Shown here piece after piece: positions 1 through 10,586 of a stretch of DNA of 64,000 bases. Source of the stretch: Afipia sp. OHSU_II-C1 (GTDB lineage: Bacteria; Pseudomonadota; Alphaproteobacteria; Rhizobiales; Xanthobacteraceae); contig NZ_APJI01000023.1 in the NCBI RefSeq assembly GCF_000497575.1, forward strand, positions 186,001 to 250,000, given 5' to 3'. The position numbers were made by a program, and so were the translations under genes. Numbering within the stretch: position 1 is the first letter of the stretch; each line of letters opens with the position of its first letter. The notes beneath the pieces are model-generated. The model was not told where the DNA came from, made no database searches, and worked only from the letters and a program-made list of their open reading frames with translations.

Positions 1-270
1 GCCGAGCACCGGCTCCTGAACCAGCTTGTGCGCATCCCAGTCATAGGCCGTAGCCGGGTAGCCATCGAGGACGAGCCGTCCAGCGGCATAAACGTTGGTG
101 AAGTCAGTCGGAATTCCAAGACCCTGAAGATCGAGAATCCATTGACCGGTGATCGCCGATCCGACCAGCGACAATACATTCATGATACACAGCGCGACGC
201 ACATCAGCACCACGATTGGGGGAACCGCGGCGTGTTCGGCATCGCCGGATATCGGCGCCGGCATCGTCAT
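1..270 (-). CDS. Membrane glycosyltransferase, GT87/DUF2029-like (N-terminal part only)
   Basis: The gene reads leftward and its C-terminal part lies outside the window. The visible ~90 residues are a short cytoplasmic leader, one hydrophobic segment (PIVVLMCVALCIMNVLSLVG) and then a soluble stretch with DFTNVYAAGRLVLDGYPA and AYDWDAHK. This second stretch resembles the first periplasmic loop of GT87/DUF2029 polyprenyl-phosphate-dependent mannosyltransferase-like membrane proteins of Bradyrhizobium relatives. The ATG at 270 is my choice of start. A GTG at 327 is also in frame. The family call is recognition of a partial protein, so moderate. Confidence 0.6.
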   Translation of the reverse strand, partial: MTMPAPISGDAEHAAVPPIVVLMCVALCIMNVLSLVGSAITGQWILDLQGLGIPTDFTNVYAAGRLVLDGYPATAYDWDAHKLVQEPVLG

Positions 271-389
271 CGCGGTCTGTATCAGGCCTGCAACATGGTC
301 GGATTTGCTTCCGGGTGCGGCATCCACGTCGGAAAGTGCCCGGTTTGACTTGATGAACCCCTTAAACCTGCGCCGGAAACGGCCAGAAT

Positions 390-414
390 AAAGGCCGCCC
401 CAAGGGCGGCCTTT
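390..414 (-). terminator. Hairpin terminator downstream of ftsH
   Basis: A perfect 11-bp inverted repeat (AAAGGCCGCCC / GGGCGGCCTTT) with a 3-base loop lies 20 bases after the ftsH stop. The 3' arm ends in TTT. It separates ftsH from the downstream glycosyltransferase gene on the same strand. Confidence 0.7.
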
Positions 415-434
415 ATGGCAATACCTAAAGGCGC

Positions 435-2351
<1,917 letters not shown>

Positions 2352-2544
2352 TGGGCTTCCTTCGTGGCCGCATGGATCGCGGCCTGATGTCCTTGGGTCT
2401 TCAAAACGTTTTTCGGTGCGGATTGCTTTACAATCTAGGTGTGGCGCCCCCGGATGCCAAGGGAACCTCTCGGGACTATTTAACGCATCTTAACGTCATT
2501 CCGGGTGAAATAAGGGCGGTTTGGCGGGGCTATTTCAACAGTGG

Positions 2545-3588
2545 TTAAGGCAAACCAGCCATCCGCCGGCCCCTCGGAGGTGCGGGAACAATATAGATGC
2601 GTCCCTGCCGGACGCTGATGAGCGCTCCGGCCAGCGTCTGCTTCAGTTGAACGCCCGGACCCGGCTTCTTTCTGGCCGTGGCCCTGTCGATCGCCTGTAA
2701 CAGCGTCTCGACCTTGCCGAGTTCGGCCGGTCCTTCGTGACCGCTGCGGTCAATCGCGCGCATCAGCAGCCTCACCCGGATTTCATCGGACAGGGCCGTG
2801 AAGGCCGCGAGGTCGAAACTGCCAGCCGCCGCGCCGTTGATGCTGGCCAGATAACGCTCGGCGCCATCCGTCATGACATCGAGCGCGGCGTTGGCGCGCG
2901 CGAGACGCGACGCAAGACGCGCCAGCCCCCGCGCATCGGCGCCCTCCGCCGCCAGCGCAGGCATCAGTGCGCGCAGCCGCGGGCGGGTGAAGCGCGGATC
3001 GTGATTGGTCGGGTCATCGGCAAACGCGATTCCGGCCTTCGTGAGCGTCGCAACCAGCCGGGATTTTGGCACATCCAGAAACGGCCGCGCCAGAACCACA
3101 CCGCCGCGATCCGACTGCCGCGCCATCGCCGCCAGTCCCGCGATTCCGCTGCCGCGCGACAGCCGCATGATCACGGTCTCGGCCTGATCGTCCCGCGTGT
3201 GCGCGGTGAAGATATGAGACGCCCCGTGGCTCGCCGCGGCGCGCAGCAGCAATCGGTAACGTGCCTCGCGCGCGGCCGAGGGCAATCCGGTTTTCGGCTT
3301 CTCGCCGCGCCAACGCAGCGTGCGATGTTCGATATCGAGCGCGCCGGCAAGCTGCTTGACGTCGCGGGCCTCGCGCACGGCCTCCTTGCGCAGGCCATGG
3401 TCGACTGTGATCGCAAGAAGACGCGGCCCCTTTTTCAGCGCAAGCCGCCACCGCGCGGCCAGCCACATCAGGGCCATGGAGTCCGGGCCACCGGACACGG
3501 CAAGCACCACCGCGGGCGCAGCCTTCCAGTCGGCGAACAGGCGTTTCGCGTCCAGAACTGAAACAGGCGACGTTTCGGCGGAGGGCAT
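2545..3588 (-). CDS. tilS: TilS, tRNA(Ile)-lysidine synthase
   Basis: TilS modifies C34 of the CAU-anticodon tRNA-Ile to lysidine using ATP and lysine, so the tRNA reads AUA. The PP-loop motif SGGPDS lies at residues 32-37 of the 347-residue protein that starts with MPSAETS. The frame stays open up to 3717, but that extension runs through a dispersed palindromic repeat (3657-3736), so I chose the ATG at 3588. The length fits the short alphaproteobacterial TilS form. The order cpoB-tilS-ftsH is conserved in the group. Confidence 0.93.
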   Translation of the reverse strand: MPSAETSPVSVLDAKRLFADWKAAPAVVLAVSGGPDSMALMWLAARWRLALKKGPRLLAITVDHGLRKEAVREARDVKQLAGALDIEHRTLRWRGEKPKTGLPSAAREARYRLLLRAAASHGASHIFTAHTRDDQAETVIMRLSRGSGIAGLAAMARQSDRGGVVLARPFLDVPKSRLVATLTKAGIAFADDPTNHDPRFTRPRLRALMPALAAEGADARGLARLASRLARANAALDVMTDGAERYLASINGAAAGSFDLAAFTALSDEIRVRLLMRAIDRSGHEGPAELGKVETLLQAIDRATARKKPGPGVQLKQTLAGALISVRQGRIYIVPAPPRGRRMAGLP

Positions 3589-3656
3589 AGTGTTCAGAAG
3601 CCCGGTTTTTATCCCGACGGGGAAAGAACTGCAGGCATCAGAATAGACGTTCCACC

Positions 3657-3736
3657 CCGTCATTGCGAGCGAAGCGAAGCAATCCACCTTTAAGGAGAAT
3701 GGATTGCTTCGTCGCAAGCGCTCCTCGCAATGACGG
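3657..3736. repeat. Dispersed palindromic repeat, family A, copy 1
   Basis: An ~80-bp element with terminal inverted repeats (CCGTCATTGCGAG at the left, CTCGCAATGACGG at the right) and inner inverted arms built on AAGCAATCCA / TGGATTGCTT. It lies between cpoB and tilS. A second copy is at 19140-19216 and a decayed piece is near 38808. This is a REP-like intergenic element. It reads through as SLAMTG-type peptide in artificially extended ORFs. Confidence 0.85.
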
Positions 3737-3743
3737 ATTGATA

Positions 3744-4745
3744 CTAGCAGCCAACCCGCTTCTGCTCGCGCGCCACGCCCTGCTTCACCCCATTCGAGGC
3801 GCGCGGATACTTGCGCGTGACTTCGCCAAAGGCGGCGCAGGCAGCTTCCTTTTCCTTCAGCGCGGCGAGCGACTGACCAAGACGCAGCAGCGAGTCCGGC
3901 GCCTTCGCCGAGGTGTCGAACTTCGTGGTCACGCCGAGAAAGGCTTCCGCAGCGTCGCGGTACTTCTGCCGCTGGTACAGACTCTCGCCGAGCCAGTACT
4001 GCGAATCCGGCAGCAGCGCATCGGTCGGATATTTCTGCGCGAAGTTGCGCATCGTCTCTTCGGCCAGCGCATAGTCCTTGCGCTGGATGTAGCCGATGCC
4101 GAGATCGAACTCGTCGCGCGGCGTTGCCGACGGCGGCAGGGTGGTCAGCGACGCCGTCGTGTTCGGGGCCTGTGGCACCGGACGCTGCGCCGGCGCGCCG
4201 TAAGGATCGCGCGGACCGCCAACATTCGACAGATCGAGCGGCTCGCCTGCGTCACGCCCGCCCGGCGCACCGACCTGACCGCCGGACAAAGGCGCCTGCC
4301 CTCCGCCCAGCGCACGCGGCACACCCGGCGCGTTCGGATTCTGACTTGGATCGAACGCATCGCCGCGTCGGCCGGTGCTGGCGACAGGGGCCGTGATCAC
4401 CGCAGGCGCTGGACCGGTGACGGGTGGCGTCTGGTAACCCGGATTTGGCTGGTAGCCGGCATTGGGCTGCGGCGCGACGGCGACGCTCGGCACGGCGGAG
4501 CGAGGCGCGGCGGCCTGACCGGGCTGCGCCGGCTGGGCGCCCTGCAGGGCCCGCAACTGCTCTTCAAGCTGGCGGTTGCGGTACTGCAATTCCTCGTTCT
4601 GGCCGGTCAGCGTGCGAAGCTGGTTTTCCAGCCGCTCGATGCGCATTTCGGGATCGAGATCCTGCTGCGCGACCGCGCTGACAGGCAGCCATGCAGGCGC
4701 GAATGCGAGCACCGCACAGACGAAAATTTGAAATCTGGATGACAT
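3744..4745 (-). CDS. cpoB: CpoB (YbgF), Tol-Pal system periplasmic coordinator
   Basis: The 333-residue protein starts at MSSRFQIF and has a signal peptide ending near PVSAVAQ. A coiled coil follows (about residues 35-68, EMRIERLENQLRTL and onward) and would drive trimerisation. Next is a long Pro/Gly/Ala-rich linker, then a C-terminal TPR domain (DEFDLGIGYIQRKDYALAE, PDSQYWLGESLYQRQ). CpoB links peptidoglycan synthesis to outer-membrane constriction by Tol-Pal. An ATG at 4868 would add 41 residues before the signal peptide, so I rejected it. It follows pal on the same strand. Confidence 0.93.
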   Translation of the reverse strand: MSSRFQIFVCAVLAFAPAWLPVSAVAQQDLDPEMRIERLENQLRTLTGQNEELQYRNRQLEEQLRALQGAQPAQPGQAAAPRSAVPSVAVAPQPNAGYQPNPGYQTPPVTGPAPAVITAPVASTGRRGDAFDPSQNPNAPGVPRALGGGQAPLSGGQVGAPGGRDAGEPLDLSNVGGPRDPYGAPAQRPVPQAPNTTASLTTLPPSATPRDEFDLGIGYIQRKDYALAEETMRNFAQKYPTDALLPDSQYWLGESLYQRQKYRDAAEAFLGVTTKFDTSAKAPDSLLRLGQSLAALKEKEAACAAFGEVTRKYPRASNGVKQGVAREQKRVGC

Positions 4746-4892
4746 TTTGACCCGAAAAACAGTAAGGGCATCGCTTTTCAAAGCGACCAAGATTGAGCGG
4801 TTCAGTACGCCAAAAATATGGCTTCGCACAGCGGCTCGTTGCCTCTCCATGATCTGTATCGATGACATACCTGCACCCGCTCCAAAACAAAA

Positions 4893-4910
4893 CGGCGCCC
4901 GGAGGCGCCG
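4893..4910 (-). terminator. Rho-independent terminator after pal
   Basis: A 7-bp GC stem (CGGCGCC / GGCGCCG) with a 4-base loop, followed in the minus direction by GTTTTGTTTT. It lies 26 bases after the pal stop and before cpoB, so cpoB probably has its own promoter or depends on read-through. Confidence 0.8.
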
Positions 4911-4935
4911 CTTTTAGAAGCTATCGACAACGCCC

Positions 4936-5427
4936 TTAAGAGCTGGCGTTGAGCACGGTCACAGCGCGGCGGTTCTGCGACCAGCACGAGATGTCGTTAC
5001 ACACCGCGACCGGACGCTCCTTGCCGTAGGAGATCGTCCGCATGCGGCTCGGATCGATGCCGCGCGAGGCGAGGAAGCTGCGAACCGACTGGGCACGCTT
5101 CGCGCCGAGCGCGATGTTGTATTCGCGGGTGCCGCGCTCGTCCGCGTGACCTTCGATCGTGAAGGAATAGCGGTTGTACTGCTGGAGCCACTGCGCCTGC
5201 TTGTCGAGGGTCGCAATCGCCTGCGGCGACAGTTCGGTCTGGTCGCTCTCGAAGAACACGCGATCACCGACGTTAACGACGAAATCCTGCTGGCTGCCGG
5301 GCACCGCCGCGCTCGCCATGGCGTCGCCACCGACTCCGGTCTTGTTGGCGCAGGCGCCCATCGACAGCGCCACAGCCAAAACGGCGGCAAGCTTCAATCC
5401 CTGGAGGATACGCATCTGATGTTTCAT
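4936..5427 (-). CDS. pal: Pal, peptidoglycan-associated outer-membrane lipoprotein
   Basis: A 163-residue lipoprotein. The signal peptide ends in lipobox LSMGAC, with the lipidated cysteine at residue 26. The C-terminal OmpA-like peptidoglycan-binding domain carries the signature EGHADERGTREYN and ends in an RRAV stretch typical of Pal. Pal anchors the outer membrane to peptidoglycan and is released or recruited by TolB at the division site. It lies downstream of tolB but is separated by two unrelated genes (FeeM-like and GGDEF-EAL), which is not the usual compact order. Confidence 0.97.
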   Translation of the reverse strand: MKHQMRILQGLKLAAVLAVALSMGACANKTGVGGDAMASAAVPGSQQDFVVNVGDRVFFESDQTELSPQAIATLDKQAQWLQQYNRYSFTIEGHADERGTREYNIALGAKRAQSVRSFLASRGIDPSRMRTISYGKERPVAVCNDISCWSQNRRAVTVLNASS

Positions 5428-5611
5428 TCCGGAGCCTCCACGCTCTGGTTCTGATGACTAGGGGTCCGGTCTACAGCGGCTTGGTTAAGCGAACGTTCCG
5501 TCAACCTTGATGAGGCGTTGCCGGAGCCACTCAAATGCCTCACATCCAGCAAAACCGATACCCATGGTTAATGCGGTATGAATATGGCGCGACGGTGAAT
5601 GCGCCAAGCAA

Positions 5612-5641
5612 AAAGGGCCCCGCCGGCGGCTGGAGCCCTTT
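5612..5641 (-). terminator. Terminator of the FeeM-like gene
   Basis: Arms AAAGGGC and GCCCTTT enclose a GC-rich inner segment. In the minus direction the second arm runs into TTTTTGC. It lies 43 bases after the stop of the N-acyltransferase gene and before the pal leader. Confidence 0.7.
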
Positions 5642-5683
5642 ATTTGTGCGAATTTTTAGCCGTTACGCGATGACGAAGCCTGC

Positions 5684-6433
5684 TCAGGGCCGCGGCGCGA
5701 TGGTCGCCTTTGCGAACGGAAACTGCGGCAGGGTCAGAACCGGTACGGACTCCGCAAGCGGCTGGCTGCGCTCGAACAGCTTGCGGCGCTCAAAGAAGCT
5801 CGAGCGGAAGTACGGGTAACGGGCAAAGACCCGCTCGCGCATCGCCGGATAGTCGACCGCCATCAGGCAAATCGGCTTGGTGAGGCTCGGATAATTCCGC
5901 GGCTCGCTGATCGACTTGTGCAGGAACACGCGGCGATAGAACGCCTGGTGCTCGGCCCGCACGCTCGCCAATCCGATATCCGCATCGAAGTACTCGCAGG
6001 CCATATAGGCAAGGCGCAGCGTAATGTACGGCAGTTCGGGGCAACGGGATTCGCGATCGGGATCGGCGACGAACCGCGTCGGATCGATCAGCACTCGGCC
6101 CTTGGCGATTTCGGGTTCAAGCAGATCGGAAAAGACCGCGAGCGAGGGACATGCCGGCGTTTCCGGCGACGAGACCGTGATGCGCAGCGAGCTCATCAGG
6201 ACGCCATCTCGGTAGACTCCAAAATTCCAGGAGTTCGGAAGGTCGTCGTACTGGTCCTGAATCATCTGCTGCGAGTTTGGGTCGATGGTCCCCTCGCGCA
6301 GATAGGCGCGGTAGCGCAGACGATAGAGTTGTTCTTTCTCAGCCTGTGTTTCGGCGAGTTTATAATCAACGGCTTCCAGCGGATAGGCTAACCGTTCCGA
6401 CGAACGGCCGGTCGTTCGGACAGCAGACACCAT
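5684..6433 (-). CDS. N-acyl amino acid synthase FeeM-type GNAT acyltransferase
   Basis: This 249-residue soluble protein has the FeeM/autoinducer-synthase-like fold signature. There is an N-terminal LYRLRYRAYLREGTI segment, a central DGVLMSSLRITV strand and an acyl-carrier-type region (RVLIDPTRFVADP, YITLRLAYMACEYFDAD). FeeM-type enzymes join a fatty acyl chain from acyl-ACP to an amino acid. The relatives are mostly uncharacterised and the product here cannot be predicted. The gene is single, with its own terminator, between the GGDEF-EAL gene and pal. The ATG at 6433 has GGAGC upstream. Confidence 0.75.
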   Translation of the reverse strand: MVSAVRTTGRSSERLAYPLEAVDYKLAETQAEKEQLYRLRYRAYLREGTIDPNSQQMIQDQYDDLPNSWNFGVYRDGVLMSSLRITVSSPETPACPSLAVFSDLLEPEIAKGRVLIDPTRFVADPDRESRCPELPYITLRLAYMACEYFDADIGLASVRAEHQAFYRRVFLHKSISEPRNYPSLTKPICLMAVDYPAMRERVFARYPYFRSSFFERRKLFERSQPLAESVPVLTLPQFPFAKATIAPRP

Positions 6434-6608
6434 TTTCGATGCTCCGAGCGATACGACAGTACCGCGTCACATGAACAGAGGTTAATACCTTCTTAACAAA
6501 ATCGCAAAGCGTTGCATGAGTTAACCTTAACTCTTGCCGATGCGCGCGCGATCAATTGGCATTGCAGTCATGTCCATTGAGGAGACGATGTTAAAGCCGC
6601 GCGCTGTG

Positions 6609-8930
6609 TCAGCGCAGCGTCTGGCGAAGCGGGATGACGTCCTTGCTGACGGTCCCGTGCGACGCCTTCAGCAGTTCGCGCACCCGCGGCGCCGGAACCG
6701 GACGGCTGAACAGGAAGCCCTGCGCCTCGGTGACGGTGCCCTCTGCGCTGATGAGCTCAAGCTGCTCGTTGGTCTCGATGCCTTCGACCACAACGGACAT
6801 GCCGAGATCGGCACTGAGGCGCGCGACACCGCGCAACAGGGTCAGCGGCCGCTGGCTGCTGCCGATATCCTCGAGGAACGAGCGATCGATCTTCACCTTC
6901 TGAAGCGGGAAATTGTGCAGGTAGCTCAGGCTCGAATAGCCAGTGCCGAAGTCGTCGAGCGAGATGCGCACGCCGGCCTCGCGCAGTTGCGTCAGCACAT
7001 CGAGCGTCCATTGCGTGTTGCGCAGCAGGGACGACTCGGTAATTTCGATTTCAAGCCGGTGCGCCGGCAGTCCTGACACCTCAAGCGCATAGCGGACCTC
7101 GGTCATCACGTCGCGCTGATGGAATTGCTGCGACGAGAAATTGACCGCGACGCTGACCGGGTCCGGCCACTTCATGCATTCCATGCAGGCTTTGCGCAGG
7201 ATCCAGCGGCCCAGGTCGACGACGAGCCCCATGTCTTCCACGACCGGAATAATATCGGCCGGAGAAACCGCGCCGCGTGTCGGATGGTTCCAGCGCAGCA
7301 GCGCTTCGCAGGTCGAGATGCGGCCGGACTTCAGATTGACCAGCGGCTGATAGTAAAGCTCGAACTCTTCATGCGCGAGCGCGTGGCGCAGATCCAGTTC
7401 GAGCACGCGACGCGTCTCGACTGTGTGTGCCATCTCTTCGCGGAAGAAGCAGAAGGTGCCGCGGCCGTCGGCCTTGGCGCGGTAAAGCGCCATGTCTGCA
7501 TTCTTCAGCAGGGTGTCGACGCTGGCGTCGGGCGAGGTCATCGCAATGCCGATGCTGGCGCCGATCTCAACCAGATGATGATCGATCTCATAGCGTTCGC
7601 TGAGGCGGTCGACGATTCTGCGAGCGAGCGCCGCTGCATCTTCGGTGGACTGGATTCCGCGCTGGAACACGACGAATTCATCTCCGCCGAACCGCGCGAC
7701 GAAGTCTTCCGGCCGCAGCAACCGCCGCAGCCGTGCCGTCACCGCACAGAGCAGCTTGTCGCCGCTCGGATGACCGAGCGTATCGTTGACCTGCTTGAAC
7801 TGATCGAGGTCGACAAACAGCAGCGCGGAGAGAGGCGCGCGGCTCGAGGCCAGCATCTGGCCGATTTCGTCGCGGAAGTGCACGCGGTTCGGCAGCCCGG
7901 TGAGTTCATCGAACCGCGCCATATGACCGATCTTGGCTTCGGCGTTCCGGCGCGCGGTAATGTCCTCGACCAGCACGACGGTGCCGCCGTCCGCCATCGG
8001 CTCGAAGGTCCATGCCAGCGCCCGCTCCTCGGAGCCGGTCGAATAGAGTGTGACGATCTCGGCTTGCTGCTGTCTCGCGGTCTGGGCGATGATCGTATCG
8101 GCGTTGGCCGCCGTCAGCGTGCCGGCCTTGAGACAGGCGGCAACGACTTCGGCCGCGGACGCGCCAGAGCCGATCAGATCGGTCTTCAGCCCCATCATGG
8201 AATGGAAGCGATAGTTCATCACGGCGAGGCAGCCGTTTGCATCGAACATGCAAAGACCGTGCGGCATGTTGTTCAGCGCAGTGTCGAACTGCGCGGCGAT
8301 CGACGCCTCGCGCTCGTTGGCCAGCAGCGCCTTCACGAAAATCGAATGCAGGCTCAGGTTGATGTCCTTCAATCCGAGGAAAAACAGCACCAGCAGGCCC
8401 GCCAGCCCGATGTGGTAAAGATCGCCATGGATCGCGAGCGCGAGGGACATCGGCCCGCAGGACAGCAGGATGTGAAGCTGGACGATACGAGGGCGGCCGT
8501 AATTGCGCGCAGCACCGCCGCCGGTATAGGCGATGGTCACCGTCGTACAGAGCATATGGGCGATCGGATCGTCAGTGCCGAGCAGCACAATCGCGCACCA
8601 AAGTCCGAGCACTCCGGCGTAGAGCATCGCGCCGAGCATGTAGCGCGGCTCGAAATCGGCGGCCTGTTCAGGGGAAAGAACCGTCGTGCGCTTCTCGTAT
8701 TTGCGCATCTGGATCGCTCGCGCGATACCGATGGTGATGATCAGCAGCGCGCACGGCCAGATCGGAGCGTAGCCGGTCTTGAGCGCCGTCATCAAAGCCG
8801 CGGCCGCGGCGCAGATAGCCCCGAACAGCATCGGCCAGGAATTCTGGCACATGGAATCGACCAGCGCCGCGTAGATCGACGGCGACAGAGTCTCTTCGTC
8901 TGGGCTGTTCTTTCGATGAAGCAGTTGCAT
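6609..8930 (-). CDS. Membrane PAS-GGDEF-EAL cyclic-di-GMP protein
   Basis: A 773-residue protein with an N-terminal membrane region of about six helices (30-190) and a PAS-like sensor (about 212-325). The GGDEF domain has intact GGDEF at 415-419 and an inhibitory I-site RPED at 406-409. The EAL domain has EALLRW from 542 and DDFGTGYSSLSYL. The active-site signatures of both diguanylate cyclase and phosphodiesterase look complete, so the protein could both make and break c-di-GMP. Which activity dominates cannot be read from sequence. The gene lies downstream of tolB on the same strand. Nothing shows a direct link to Tol-Pal. Confidence 0.93.
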   Translation of the reverse strand: MQLLHRKNSPDEETLSPSIYAALVDSMCQNSWPMLFGAICAAAAALMTALKTGYAPIWPCALLIITIGIARAIQMRKYEKRTTVLSPEQAADFEPRYMLGAMLYAGVLGLWCAIVLLGTDDPIAHMLCTTVTIAYTGGGAARNYGRPRIVQLHILLSCGPMSLALAIHGDLYHIGLAGLLVLFFLGLKDINLSLHSIFVKALLANEREASIAAQFDTALNNMPHGLCMFDANGCLAVMNYRFHSMMGLKTDLIGSGASAAEVVAACLKAGTLTAANADTIIAQTARQQQAEIVTLYSTGSEERALAWTFEPMADGGTVVLVEDITARRNAEAKIGHMARFDELTGLPNRVHFRDEIGQMLASSRAPLSALLFVDLDQFKQVNDTLGHPSGDKLLCAVTARLRRLLRPEDFVARFGGDEFVVFQRGIQSTEDAAALARRIVDRLSERYEIDHHLVEIGASIGIAMTSPDASVDTLLKNADMALYRAKADGRGTFCFFREEMAHTVETRRVLELDLRHALAHEEFELYYQPLVNLKSGRISTCEALLRWNHPTRGAVSPADIIPVVEDMGLVVDLGRWILRKACMECMKWPDPVSVAVNFSSQQFHQRDVMTEVRYALEVSGLPAHRLEIEITESSLLRNTQWTLDVLTQLREAGVRISLDDFGTGYSSLSYLHNFPLQKVKIDRSFLEDIGSSQRPLTLLRGVARLSADLGMSVVVEGIETNEQLELISAEGTVTEAQGFLFSRPVPAPRVRELLKASHGTVSKDVIPLRQTLR

Positions 8931-9066
8931 ATGGGCGCGCGCACGTCCTTTTGAACGGCTCAGCTTTACCCACCGCAGATGAAGTCTTTCTGAGGGAACA
9001 TCGTTACTTATGTCTTGCCGCGATCAGCGACGGACAAAATCCACCTGCAAATTCAGCAGAATAAAC

Positions 9067-9106
9067 AAATCCTACCGGCGAAACCGAAGAAACCGGGCCA
9101 GGATTT
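9067..9106 (-). terminator. Possible terminator after tolB
   Basis: Arms AAATCCT and AGGATTT, with inner CCGG/CCGG, lie just after the tolB stop. In the minus direction they are followed by GTTTATT. The stem is imperfect and the loop long, so this is tentative. Confidence 0.4.
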
Positions 9107-9117
9107 TAAGACTTCAT

Positions 9118-10500
9118 TTACGATAGCAGCGGCGACCATGCCGGGTCGGAAGCGAAGCCTGGTGTCGGAACCTTCTGTTCGTTGCGTCCGGAAATATCCA
9201 CCGTGTACAGTGACGGCCCGCCGCCCGCTTCACGGAAGAACATCACGACACGGCCGTTCGGCGCGAAGGTCGGCCCTTCATTGTGATAGCCGGAGGTCAG
9301 AATGCGTTCGCCCGAGCCGTCCGGCTTCATGATGCCGATCGAGAACTGGCCGCCGCCCTGCTTGGTGAAGGCGATGTAATCGCCGCGCGGCGACCACACC
9401 GGCGTCGAATAGCTGCCTTCGCCGAATGAAATGCGCTGTGCCGCACCGCCATTCGCGCCCATCACATAGATCTGCGGCTTGCCGCCGCGATCGGACTCGA
9501 AACAAATCCGCCCGCCATCCGGCGCATAGGATGGCGACGTATCGATGGCCGGTGTGTCGGTCAGACGCGTGGTCGACTTCGAGCGCAGGTCCATCACGAA
9601 CAGGTTCGAGTTGCCGCCCTGCTGCAGGCTCATGATGATGCGCTGGCCATCGGGCGAGAACCGCGGCGAGAACGACATGCCGGGGAAGTTGCCGACGATC
9701 TCGCGTTGTCCGGTTTCGACATTGAAGAGATAGACCCGAGGATCGCCCTGGCCGAATTCCATGTAGGTGATTTCCTGCGTGGACGGCGAGAACCGCGGCG
9801 TCAGCACGAGATCGGCCCCGCGTGTGAGGTAACGCACGTTGGCGCCATCCTGATCCATCATCGCAAGGCGCTTGACGCGGCGATCCTTCGGGCCGGTCTC
9901 ATCGACGAACACGACGCGGCTGTCGAAGTAGCCCTTTTCGCCGGTGAGGCGTTCATAGATTTGATCGGAGATGATGTGCGCGATGCGGCGCCAGGATTCC
10001 GGCGACGTGAAGTATTGCTGACCCGTGAGCTGCTGCGCCTGCGGCACGTCCCACAGGCGGAATTCAGCCTTGAGGCGGCCGTCACCCTGCCGGGTGGCGC
10101 GTCCGGTGACCAGCGCTTGAGCATTGATCTGACGCCAGTTCGCAAACTGCGGCGGCACGTCGATGTTGGAAATGCGCTCGATGAAGGCCGCCTGATCGAT
10201 CGGCGCGAACAGTCCGCTCCGCTTCAGGTTGTTGGTGATGACCTGCGCGATGCCGGCAGCGACCTCGCTGTCGCCTTGGCTACCCGGAACGAAATTCGGA
10301 ATCGCGATCGGGATCGGCTGGAAGTTGCCTTCGGTCACCGTGACGCGAGCCTGCGCGAGCGCGCGGCGCATCGGTGTCGCGAGCAGCAATCCCGCGGAAG
10401 CGGCTCCCGTCATCATCTGGCGGCGGGTCGGGATCATCGGATTCAACTTGGCCTGCAACTCGTCCGAACCTTCGTTATTCAAGTCTCGCATGCTATCCAA
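9118..10500 (-). CDS. tolB: TolB, periplasmic beta-propeller of the Tol-Pal system
   Basis: TolB shuttles between TolA and Pal. The mature protein has the N-terminal TolB domain (about 50-190) and a six-bladed WD40-like propeller with repeated RFSPDG / SPRGDYIAF motifs. Export is unusual: the N-terminus contains [13 protein letters not shown] before a hydrophobic run and ALAQ, which looks like a twin-arginine signal. The frame opens at 10500. An ATG at 10437 (MIPTRRQ) gives a more compact signal peptide and may be the true start. It follows tolA after a palindromic repeat. Confidence 0.96.
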   Translation of the reverse strand: MDSMRDLNNEGSDELQAKLNPMIPTRRQMMTGAASAGLLLATPMRRALAQARVTVTEGNFQPIPIAIPNFVPGSQGDSEVAAGIAQVITNNLKRSGLFAPIDQAAFIERISNIDVPPQFANWRQINAQALVTGRATRQGDGRLKAEFRLWDVPQAQQLTGQQYFTSPESWRRIAHIISDQIYERLTGEKGYFDSRVVFVDETGPKDRRVKRLAMMDQDGANVRYLTRGADLVLTPRFSPSTQEITYMEFGQGDPRVYLFNVETGQREIVGNFPGMSFSPRFSPDGQRIIMSLQQGGNSNLFVMDLRSKSTTRLTDTPAIDTSPSYAPDGGRICFESDRGGKPQIYVMGANGGAAQRISFGEGSYSTPVWSPRGDYIAFTKQGGGQFSIGIMKPDGSGERILTSGYHNEGPTFAPNGRVVMFFREAGGGPSLYTVDISGRNEQKVPTPGFASDPAWSPLLS

Positions 10501-10538
10501 ACTTCATTCTGGCGATGTCGCCGTTTGTTATATGTCTG

Positions 10539-10585
10539 GGCATGATCTGATCCGAAAACCGATTTCCGCTCTTCGGGATCATGCC
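10539..10585. repeat. Dispersed palindrome, family C (GGCATGATC ... GATCATGCC)
   Basis: A 47-bp element with perfect 9-bp ends, GGCATGATC and GATCATGCC, and an internal CCGAAAACCGATTTCCG stretch. It fills the space between the tolA stop and tolB. Elements of this type are widespread between genes in Bradyrhizobium and other Rhizobiales. Here it could form an RNA hairpin that tunes tolB relative to tolA. Confidence 0.75.
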
Positions 10586-10586
10586 G

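Noticed and set aside
3589-3717. N-terminal extension of tilS by 43 codons
   Set aside because: The extension runs through a palindromic repeat and has no TilS similarity.
7119-8954. 611-codon plus frame opposite the GGDEF-EAL gene
   Set aside because: Shadow of the real gene, with low-complexity His/Arg/Glu-rich translation.
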